From the NCBI GenBank assembly GCA_018398585.1, contig JAGTTD010000007.1, positions 13,508,320 to 13,572,319 on the forward strand: 64,000 nucleotides of DNA, given 5' to 3'. Position numbers and translations under genes: made by a program. How positions within the stretch are numbered: the first letter of the stretch is position 1; each line of letters opens with the position of its first letter. The DNA is from Simmondsia chinensis. Taxonomy: Eukaryota > Streptophyta > Magnoliopsida > Caryophyllales > Simmondsiaceae. Positions 57,045 through 64,000 of this stretch are shown here, in pieces. The notes below the pieces were generated by a model. That model was not told where the DNA came from, made no database searches, and saw only the letters and a list, made by a program, of their open reading frames with translations.

Positions 57045-57812
57045 TCACTTTATAATGACTAAAATATCAAAAACCAGAGTCCTAATCATCACTAAGGATT
57101 CCTCTATTGAAAACAGTTGGTTGGTTATGTCTTTTAGGTCACGATCAAGTGAAAAGGCTTCTTCTTGAAGGGCTTGATTGTTTTTTTGAGACTCCATGAT
57201 GGCCTCTTCGAGTCCTCCAAGCACTAAACCCTGAGAGGTATGCTGTTGTCTCAACAAGAGTAGCATTTATCTATGGTAGCTTAGCCTCTCCTCTAAAGGG
57301 TGGATCTCGTCTTCTAAACTTATGATCCCTGGGGCTTGATGGTCCTGGATCCTTCCTGCTACTTGAAGCTCTTCAAATAATAGCTATAGATCACCTAGGC
57401 TAGCTAAATGCCCAAGGTTTCTAATGGCATCTTAACAATGCCGATTTCTTTGAAGAAGGGCTCGGACATCTTGGTTCACCTTCAGGAATACTTCCTCAAG
57501 GATATTAAGTTCCCTAGCAATGGAAGGAGCCACTTTTGGATCTTCTTTCAGGGACCTCACCAAGGAAATGACCTCCTGAAATGTGGCCCCCTTAGCCAGG
57601 GTTAAAATAGGGAGATATGTGATTTCTCTCAACCGTTGGAGTTTGGGAGATTCTTGGTCCGGTTGTTGGAAATCCAATCTACCACGTGCTCCAAACTTTT
57701 CTAGAGAAGAAGACATTTCCCCTATCCTTGAGGGAGGAATGGTTCTGGGAGGGGTAGCGTACAAAAGGTTAACAACAAAAGAATTAGGCAAGATTTTGAC
57801 TTTGGAAAACAA
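57045..57812 (-). pseudogene. Antisense ORF in the 3' region of element J (256 codons, three stops)
   Basis: One minus-strand frame reads from 57812 to 57045 with only three stops. The protein is Leu/Glu/Gln-rich and likely coiled-coil: SIARELNILEEVFLKVNQDVRALLQ, LASLGDL, LLFEELQVAGRIQDHQ, LEDEIHPLEERL, GLEEAIMESQKNNQALQEE. The plus strand here has no comparable frame. Tat elements such as Grande are known to carry an antisense gene after pol; a captured plant-mobile-domain-type tail is another possibility that I cannot test. Confidence 0.55.
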
Positions 57813-58500
57813 CCGAGGCTAAAAGGAAGACCTTGACCTTTGCGGCCTTAATTAAGGCAAAGAAGGGGCTTCTATTGGCATTGCTGCCAGAGGAGCTTCT
57901 AATGGTGCATCTGTCCCTAAAGATTCAACAAGTGCCTCAACTGCTGGAATTGGTGCTGGCTCTTCAGCAACAAATATACCTTCCTTAAGAGAAACTTTTA
58001 GAGAACAAGGCTTACATGTTAGATCCAAAAATTGTTTGAATCATCAAGAATTGGAAAACTAGAGAAGCTTTTACCTTCAACAATCTTTAGTACATATTAG
58101 GCCTTCTAAAAGTGTGAAGGGAGCTTGTATAAGGCCCTGGCTCAAGATAGCTAGGAAGGAAGCACCTTCCGGGGATTGGCTTGCGATTGGCTTCATAATG
58201 GAGACAGCCATGTCACCTTCTTCTCTGGTACTCAAGCTTAGTGATTCAGTCTCCTGATGGGGCTATGGTGTTGTCTCTTGAGAGGAAGAATCCGGTATCT
58301 CCATAATGTGTGGAGCTGGCTCTTCTTGGAGTTGTAAAAGGCCATGTTAAAAGTTTCTTTGACAGAGATAAACGAGAACACCAACTAAGAAAGGCCAATA
58401 CATCAGGTATAGGGAGCCTAGCTCTTCTTTTTCTCATGAGTTTGTGAGATGTGTATCTCTTCTTCTTCTTCTTCTTCTTTTGCAGTAGCAGGGAGAATTG
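57813..58500 (-). other. Upstream part of the antisense region of element J
   Basis: Minus-strand sequence with a Lys-rich, nuclear-localisation-like stretch (RKRRAR preceded by poly-Lys, near 58430-58480) and an Ala/Pro/Glu-rich segment near 57850-57990, in shifting frames. It may be the N-terminal part of the antisense gene, cut at 58500 by K. Confidence 0.4.
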
Positions 58501-58834
58501 TGTCATGATAGGGAGATAGTAGAATATAAGGATTATTGGAATAGTTTAGCTTAAGTCATTAGTAGTCAAATAAGTGTCTTGTGTTAGTATTCCCTTGTAT
58601 AAGGCCTTGGCGCCAAAAGTATATTTTGAATTAGTAATGCCGGTTATTTGGCGGGAGCAAGTACAAGCCCTAGGCTTAGTATAAGTAAGGCATTGTCTTG
58701 TAATTTGGGAGTCATTCAATCAAAATTCAACTATCTCTTGAGATATTTCCTTTCTTTTTGCATTTTACATTCCTTTATCGCTTTCTTGCATTTCTTTCTA
58801 AGTCATGGCTCGAGTTTGATCTCGGATCATGAAA
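58501..58834 (+). repeat. 5' LTR of element K (334 bp)
   Basis: Starts TGTCATGATAGG; the end reads TCATGAAA where TCATGACA is expected. Contains GGCGCCAAAAGTA and GGCGGGAG motifs; short CT-rich U5. Confidence 0.85.
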
Positions 58835-59167
58835 ATTGGTATCAGAGCTTCGTTTTAGGCCATCGATTGAGTTGATTCAGATCAATTTAGTTGTACAAGC
58901 TTAAATCAAGAGTGTTTTCATAGCAAATATCCTTAATCACTCTACATGTTAATTGAGATTTCAATTTTGGAGTCTTGATTGATAAGCTTGTGGTTAGTAG
59001 CTGAAATTGTTGAATCTGCATTTGAGGATCTGCATTTGAGAATCTGCGTAGTGAAATTTCACGATCTAAATTTGACTTGATTAAATCTACTTCAGTTAAG
59101 TTGAGTTGTGTGAATCAAACATGATATATAGAAGAAGCGTAGCTGTTGGAATGGGTGAGGTTTCTGC

Positions 59168-59722
59168 TTGCTCGATTCGGCAAGAACAGAACTCAGGGGT
59201 TCTACAGCAGAAGCAACAGCTCACACAAGGTTTGAGATCTTCATTGCAACACTCTCAACATCAAATGTCCAAAGGAAGCTGAGAATTCAAAACCACTTCA
59301 GTAACAATGTAAATTCAGCAGTGCAAGTTCAGTCGGTTGAAGTATTCAAGCAAGGAAATGGTTCCGATGAAAAATTTGATCAGTTGCGGTAACAGACCCC
59401 TAACCTAGCGGCTTCAATGGAGGCTAGTAATGTTGAAATTCAACAACAGATTCCAAAATTCAACAACAATTGGCACTGGCATGAGAGTCGACAATGGTAT
59501 GATCTCACAAATCTAGCTCAAAATAAATACATAGATTCTGCTAGAGATGAATTCAATTCAAGCTTTAATGTGGCGAAGGGGAATCAGCTTAGTATAAAAT
59601 CAGTAAATCAAATTGTGTGTGATGCATTGGTTGGAAATTATGGAGTTAAAATGGTTGTGTCTGAAATACTTCTGGTCTTCTTGGTGTTTTTGTTACAAGT
59701 GGGTGATATTAGGCTGCATTAA
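59168..59722 (+). CDS. Element K ORF, 184 codons with one stop, function unknown
   Basis: One frame from 59168 to 59722 with TAA at 59390-59392. Gln/Asn-rich in the middle (MEASNVEIQQQIPKFNNN), hydrophobic C-terminus (VSEILLVFLVFLLQVGDI) that could span a membrane. No gag or pol motif recognised. The rest of the internal region (58850-59167, 59723-60051) shows no convincing gene. Confidence 0.4.
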
Positions 59723-60051
59723 AGCTTGGCTAATGGGTATGATAGTGATAGATTCCCTGCTGTTTACTCTACAAAACCTGATGCTCCTGGCCCATGACAG
59801 CAATAGACCAACATCAGGTAGCAAGTATCAGAATCACAAGCATTCAGATTTGCACGAGTGTTGGCTATATGTGAGCAAAAGCATGCAAAAATCTGAGAAT
59901 GAAGTTGCTGCAGTGCTGCAAGTTGAGCTAAGTAAGTGTTTGGCTGCTGAAAGGTTGCTGATTTAGAATGGAAATTTTCGATATAGTACAAGATACTAAG
60001 CTAAAGCTGTCCCTAGAGTTATAAAGTTCTTAAAGCTATAGTTATCTCTAC

Positions 60052-60071
60052 GATTCTTAAGGACAAGAATC
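60052..60071 (+). other. Pre-polypurine-tract hairpin, element K
   Basis: Arms GATTCTT / AAGAATC, 7 perfect pairs, 6-base loop AAGGAC; followed by AAGGGAGGAG. K encodes no pol. Confidence 0.7.
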
Positions 60072-60088
60072 TCTCAAGGGAGGAGTAT

Positions 60089-60272
60089 TGTCATGATAGG
60101 GAGATAGTAGAATATAAGGATTATTGTAATAGTTTAGCTTAAGTCATTAGTAGTCAAATAAGTGTCTTGTGTTAGTATTTCCTTGTATAAGGCCTTGGCG
60201 CCAAAAGTATATTTTGAATTAGTAATGCCGGTTATTTGGCGGGAGCAAGTACACGCCCTAGGCTTAGTGTAA
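60089..60272 (+). repeat. 3' LTR of element K, first part only
   Basis: Matches the first 180 or so bases of 58501-58834, then switches at GCTTAGTRTAA to internal sequence. Confidence 0.85.
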
Positions 60273-60329
60273 AATCAGTAAATCAAATTGTGTCTGATGC
60301 ATTGGTTGGAAATTATGGAGTTAAAATGG
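60262..60329 (+). repeat. Second copy of K internal sequence
   Basis: 68 bases matching 59587-59654 with two differences, joined to the LTR at a shared GCTTAGTRTAA. Confidence 0.9.
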
Positions 60330-60754
60330 TGTTAGCTTTCCAAAATTAATTTGGTAAGCTAACCTTGTAGAAGAGAGTATGAGATGAGAAAAGAAGGGAA
60401 GGGGATGAGAAAATGGAGAAAGAAGATGAGAAATAGAGAATTCCCTTAGGAATAGGTTTTCATTTCATTGGATAGATCAAAATTACACTCATAGCTTTCC
60501 AATTATACAAGGAATCATCAAGAAAACCCTAGCTGAGCCGCACAGCCGCAACAAACCCCTGTATTGTAACAACCTGCAACTGAATTTCTACATATTTTGG
60601 TCCAGATGCTGTCACGTGAGCAGCACGTGCTGCGGGAAGCTTTAAGCCGATTTCTAGTGCAATTTAAATTGTTACTACATCATATAAACTCGAATAAAAA
60701 TTAATCTAAAAAATATAAAATTGTATTACAAGTAAAATTAATTAATTCGTAACA
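60330..60754 (-). repeat. 3' LTR of element L (425 bp)
   Basis: Plus-strand ends TGTTAGCTTTCC and TTCGTAACA. Reverse complement matches the D 5' LTR. Weak TATA-like box near 60504. Confidence 0.92.
60332..60362 (-). other. U5-terminal hairpin, element L LTR
   Basis: Plus-strand arms TTAGCTTTCCAAA / TTTGGTAAGCTAA, 12 of 13 positions pair, 5-base loop. Confidence 0.68.
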
Positions 60755-60773
60755 ATCCCTCCGTCTTGAAAAG

Positions 60774-60791
60774 CTTCTTGTCCTCAAGAAG
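60774..60791 (-). other. Pre-polypurine-tract hairpin, element L
   Basis: Arms CTTCTTG / CAAGAAG, 7 perfect pairs, loop AGGA. Confidence 0.72.
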
Positions 60792-60799
60792 TGAAGCTC

Positions 60800-61386
60800 G
60801 GAAATAAACTCTTCAAGAAGTTGTAGTCCTCCCATGTTGTAAAGTGCTCATTTAAGTTGCTCCAAGTGACTTGGACTTGGTGAATCTTCCCTTTGTTCAG
60901 CTGCATCACTCGTTCAGATTTGACAGATCGTGGTTGTTGCAGTAAAACGCCATTTGCTTCAGCTATGGGCGGGTTTTGGCTTGTATCGGCATTTTTCTTA
61001 ACCTATTTTTTAAGAAGGGACACATGAAACACGGGGTGAATGCAAGAATGTGAGGGTAAGTTGAGTTTGTATGCCACATTGCCAATTTTTTCCAGAATTT
61101 TGTAAGGACCGAAGTAACGAGCACACAACTTGACGTTGCGTCGAACAGCCACGGTTGATTGTCTATCGGGTTGTAGTTTGAGGTAGACCATGTCCCCGAC
61201 TTCATAGCTCTTGTCTACCCTCTTCTTATCCGCATAATGCTTCATACGGGCCCGAGCTTATTGGAGATTGTCCTTAAGCGATTGCAAGATCTGTCTCCTC
61301 TGCTGCACAAGCTGTGTGGCTGCTGAATCGGTAATTTTGGGCTGTTGGATCAGCATAAGAGAAGGTGGAGAGTATCCATACAATGC
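60800..61386 (-). pseudogene. Element L integrase C-terminal part
   Basis: Continues the 61387 frame after a TAG (in FQALYGY, Gln codon): [79 protein letters not shown], then a TAG near 61003 and the chromodomain-like end (VTWSNLNEHFTTWEDYNFL). Confidence 0.85.
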
Positions 61387-63450
61387 TTAGAAGGGTGTAG
61401 TGCCAATGGTTGTGTGAGAATGTGTGTTGAACCAAAATTCGGCTAAGGAAAGCCAACGATTCCACTCCTTAGGCTTCGAGAAGACCATGCTCCAGAGATA
61501 TTGCTCCACACATTGGTTGACTCTTTCGGTTTGCCCATCCGTTTGAGGATGGTAGGAAGAACTAAGAGCCAACGTGGTTCCCTTCAGCTTGAACAATTCC
61601 CTCCAGAAGTTGCTTGTGAAGATTTTGTCCCGGTCAGACACGATGGATTGGGGCAATCCATGTAGCTTGTAGATGTTGTGAAGGAAGAGCTTAGCCAACT
61701 TCTCTGCAGTAACAGGTCGGTTAAGAGCAAGAAAATGACTATATTTGGTGAAGCGATCCACCACGACCCATATGACTTCCTTGCCTTCGGATTTCGGTAG
61801 CCCCTCAATGAAATCCATACTAATGTGAACCCAAGCACCGTCCGGAATGGGAAGAGGTTGAAGAAGTCCTTTGTATCGCGGATCTCCCAATTTTGTTTGT
61901 TGGCAAACATCACAAGATTTCACATAATCGCTTGCATCCTTTTTCATGCTCGGCCACGTGAAATAAGCTTTAATTCGTTGATAGGTGCCTTCCACACCCT
62001 CGTGACCTCCCCAAGCAGCGTCGTGTGAGGCGTGGATGGCCTGTTTTCTCAAGTCGGTAGCAGGTCCCACATATAACTTGCCTTGAACCCGTAACAGCCC
62101 ACGGTTTACTGTCATGTTGCTGTTATCTGCAACCGATTTTGCGCCTGTCTGGAGAGCTGCAGCAGTGATGTTTTCTTGAGCAAATGGGTCTCCCTCGTAG
62201 GACTTGTGTAGCTCTTCAACCCAAGAAGGAATTACCACTGAAACGGCTGAGCACGAGCCCGAAACAATGTCCTCAAAATGCCTTGACAGTGCATCTGCAG
62301 TTGCGTTTTCCTTGCCACTTCTATACTCGATGTCGTAATCAAAGCCTAACATTTTCATCAAGCCTTTCTTTTGAATTCTTGACACGATCTTCTGTTCGAG
62401 GAGATATTTGAGGCTTTGGCGACCCGTCCGAATGATGAATTTATGACCCTCCAAATAATACCTCCATTTCTCAACGGCTAAGAGAGTTGCGAGGTACTCC
62501 TTTTCATAAGTCGACATCGCCTGATGTTTGGGGCTTAAAGCTTGACTTTGATATGCAATGGGCCTTCCTCTTTGAGAGAGAACAGTCCCAATACTAGTAC
62601 CACTTGCATCGGTCTCTAAAACGAAGCCTTCGGTGAAATTCGGCATTGTCAAAACCGGTGCTGCACACATAGAGGCTTTGAGAGCTTCAAAAGTAGCCTG
62701 AGACTTCTCGTTCCACCCAAAAGCATCCTTTTTCAAGAGTTCTGTTAAAGGTTTGGCAATGAAACCATAACCTTTAATGAATTTTCGATAATATCCGGTC
62801 AATCCCAAGAACCCTCGCAATTGCTTCAAGGTAATCGGGGTTGGCCATTCTTGCATTGCTCGGATCTTGTTAGGATCAGTAGCTATGCCCTCTGATGAGA
62901 TGATATGACCTAGGTATTCAAGCTTCTTTTGAGCAAACGAGCACTTGGACAATTTTGCAAAAAACCGGTGTTGTCGCATCAAGATGAATACTTGTCGAAG
63001 GTGTGTGAGGTGAGCTTCATACGTGGGACTATAGATCAGTATGTCGTCGAAGAATACCAGTACCGACTTCCTCAAATAAGGCTTGAAGACGTCATTCATA
63101 GCCGCTTGGAAAGTGGCCGGAGCATTTGTTAGACCAAAAGGCATAACAATGAACTCGAAATGGCCATGATGAGTTTGAAAAGCGGTCTTGTAAATATCTG
63201 ATTCGAGAACTCGAATCTGATGATATCCTTGCCTTAAGTCCAGCTTGGAGAAGAAGCACGCCCCATGAAGCTCATCAAGCAAGTCATCTATGACCGGTAT
63301 CGGAAATTTGTCTTTCACTGTTGGTGTATTCAAACGGCGGTAATCGATGCACATACGGGCTGTCCCATCTTTCTTCTTTACAAGGATCACGGGTGAAGCA
63401 AAAGGACTTTGGCTTGGTCTAATGAAGCTCAACCGAAGCAACTCCTCCAC
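61387..63450 (-). CDS. Element L RT, RNase H and integrase core (687 codons open)
   Basis: Best preserved pol segment in the window. RT with FFDD at residues 133-136 ([16 protein letters not shown]), intact [16 protein letters not shown], RNase H with LETDASGTSIGTVLSQ and TGRQSLKYLLEQ (family TDHQSL, so a conserved Asp-His pair is changed), integrase zinc part (HDAAWGGHEG, CDVCQQTK), core with MDFIEGLPKSEGKEV, SDRDKIF and TDGQTERVNQCVEQ. The frame begins after a stop-bearing linker and ends at a TAG at 61387. Confidence 0.92.
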   Translation of the reverse strand: MEELLRLSFIRPSQSPFASPVILVKKKDGTARMCIDYRRLNTPTVKDKFPIPVIDDLLDELHGACFFSKLDLRQGYHQIRVLESDIYKTAFQTHHGHFEFIVMPFGLTNAPATFQAAMNDVFKPYLRKSVLVFFDDILIYSPTYEAHLTHLRQVFILMRQHRFFAKLSKCSFAQKKLEYLGHIISSEGIATDPNKIRAMQEWPTPITLKQLRGFLGLTGYYRKFIKGYGFIAKPLTELLKKDAFGWNEKSQATFEALKASMCAAPVLTMPNFTEGFVLETDASGTSIGTVLSQRGRPIAYQSQALSPKHQAMSTYEKEYLATLLAVEKWRYYLEGHKFIIRTGRQSLKYLLEQKIVSRIQKKGLMKMLGFDYDIEYRSGKENATADALSRHFEDIVSGSCSAVSVVIPSWVEELHKSYEGDPFAQENITAAALQTGAKSVADNSNMTVNRGLLRVQGKLYVGPATDLRKQAIHASHDAAWGGHEGVEGTYQRIKAYFTWPSMKKDASDYVKSCDVCQQTKLGDPRYKGLLQPLPIPDGAWVHISMDFIEGLPKSEGKEVIWVVVDRFTKYSHFLALNRPVTAEKLAKLFLHNIYKLHGLPQSIVSDRDKIFTSNFWRELFKLKGTTLALSSSYHPQTDGQTERVNQCVEQYLWSMVFSKPKEWNRWLSLAEFWFNTHSHTTIGTTPF

Positions 63451-64000
63451 TTGCCTCTCTATCTCGGCTTTTTGGCCATGGGGATACCGATATGGCCTAA
63501 TTTTGAATGGTTCGGCATTTCCTCATAAAGGTATGGCGTGGTCCACACTCCTTTGAGGAGGGAGACTCTTAGGCTCTTCAAAGATGTCCCCAAAATCGTC
63601 AATTAAGGTCTGAACAATAGGAGGATGAATCGGTTGCTGCATAACCGAGCTCACCATGAAAAAATGCCCGATCCATTTTATCGTCTTCTTTTTAATTCCA
63701 CCTTGCACATCCTTTTCCTCGATTAATTTGAGCTAAGCTTCCTCAGATATGCCTTGCAAAGACACCTTGGTGCCATTAACTTCAAAAGCCACGATCATTT
63801 TATCGAAATCAAAGACAACCGGGTTGAAGGTCCTCATCCAATCTACTCCGAGCACCATGTCGCAACCACCCAAGGGAATCACTCGGAAATCAAAGGTAAA
63901 ATGATGGCCTTGCATAGACCAAGGAAAGGCTATGCACTTGTTTTGTGTTGTCAAAGAGTTCCCATCAGCTACCATGACTGCCAATGGATGAGTTTTCGTC
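63451..64000 (-). pseudogene. Element L protease end and RT linker, cut by the window edge
   Basis: From 63984: protease after the active site ([50 protein letters not shown]), stop near 63733, then [29 protein letters not shown], stop near 63521. The DSG motif lies beyond the window. Confidence 0.87.

Larger units (their letters stand above)
8782..58500 (+). mobile_element. Element J: Tat-lineage Ty3/Gypsy element (outermost layer; split)
   Basis: Pieces 8782-9290 and 52360-58500 are separated by element G, whose TSD is AGATT (9286-9290) / ACATT (52360-52364). The visible order is gag/protease linker, protease with DNG in place of DSG, RT with YIDDIVVK, RNase H, a second RNase H domain, integrase, then a long 3' region with an antisense ORF. 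The second RNase H is a hallmark of the Tat clade. LTRs of J are not visible; K interrupts it at 58501. Every gene in it is heavily decayed, consistent with it being the oldest layer. Confidence 0.75.
58501..60329 (+). mobile_element. Element K: small non-autonomous LTR retrotransposon, rearranged
   Basis: 5' LTR 58501-58834, exact PBS 58837-58848, internal 58835-60088 without gag-knuckle, protease, RT or integrase, partial 3' LTR 60089 to about 60272, then 60262-60329 repeating internal sequence 59587-59654. L inserts at 60330. Left flank AATTG (58496-58500); right TSD not visible. Confidence 0.85.
60330..64000 (-). mobile_element. Element L: Ty3/Gypsy chromovirus of the D family, cut by the window edge
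   Basis: 3' LTR 60330-60754, pol on the minus strand from 64000 down to about 60790. Gag and 5' LTR are off the window. Left flank AATGG (60325-60329) is the expected TSD. Confidence 0.93.

Noticed and set aside
58246..58506. Short minus-strand frame with poly-Lys as an independent gene
   Set aside because: The poly-Lys comes from a CTT repeat and the frame crosses the K LTR boundary; only the J part may belong to the antisense region.

Overview
The window looks like plant nuclear heterochromatin, and I see no host gene in it. Essentially every base can be assigned to LTR retrotransposons nested inside one another. The plant assignment rests on Ty3/Gypsy chromovirus polyproteins, a Tat-lineage element with a second RNase H, primer-binding sites (PBS) complementary to the 3' end of initiator tRNA-Met in all families where the PBS is visible, and a fragment resembling the 3' part of an Au-type SINE. 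A flowering plant is most likely; I cannot name the species.

Layout (letters are my labels). J, a Tat-lineage Ty3 element (+), is the outermost layer: 8782-9290, then 52360-58500. B (+ chromovirus, 3' end at 8781) abuts J on the left and is itself interrupted by A (1-5032, -), a tandem array of LTR-gag units without pol. G (-, 9291-52359) sits in J. Inside G are F (-, 9507-25501) and H (+, 28650-51150). Inside F are C (-, 9800-15554, full length) and M (+, 18410-22900, non-autonomous with an unknown ORF). Inside H are I (-, 29888-35625, full length) and D (+, 35909-48399). Inside D is E (-, 39305-46295), a second tandem LTR-gag array of exactly periodic 3237-bp units. On the right, K (+, from 58501, non-autonomous) sits in J, and L (-, from 60330, same family as D) sits in K and runs off the window. 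Five-base target-site duplications (TSDs) support the nesting of C (AATTG), F (TACTT), M (GCATC), H (TTTTT), I (GAGGC) and G (AGATT/ACATT). The deepest stack is E in D in H in G in J.

Function. The autonomous families encode gag (N-terminal coiled coil, capsid-like domain, zinc knuckle of pattern C-x2-C-x7-H-x-C), aspartic protease, reverse transcriptase (RT), RNase H and integrase ending in a chromodomain-like segment. Most copies carry point stops, many of them C-to-T type changes, so they are pseudogenes. D, C, I and L retain the longest open pol segments. The gag-only arrays A and E and the elements M and K lack pol and would need enzymes in trans.

The most interesting signals are two hairpins that recur in nearly every family. 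One lies just upstream of the polypurine tract; its stem sequence changes in a compensatory way between families and its loop is usually AGGA. The other lies at the 3' end of the LTR, directly against the PBS. Both also occur in the non-autonomous elements, which argues for cis-acting function. Other points of interest are the unknown 442-codon ORF of M, a microhomology-joined duplication in K, and an antisense ORF downstream of the Tat integrase.
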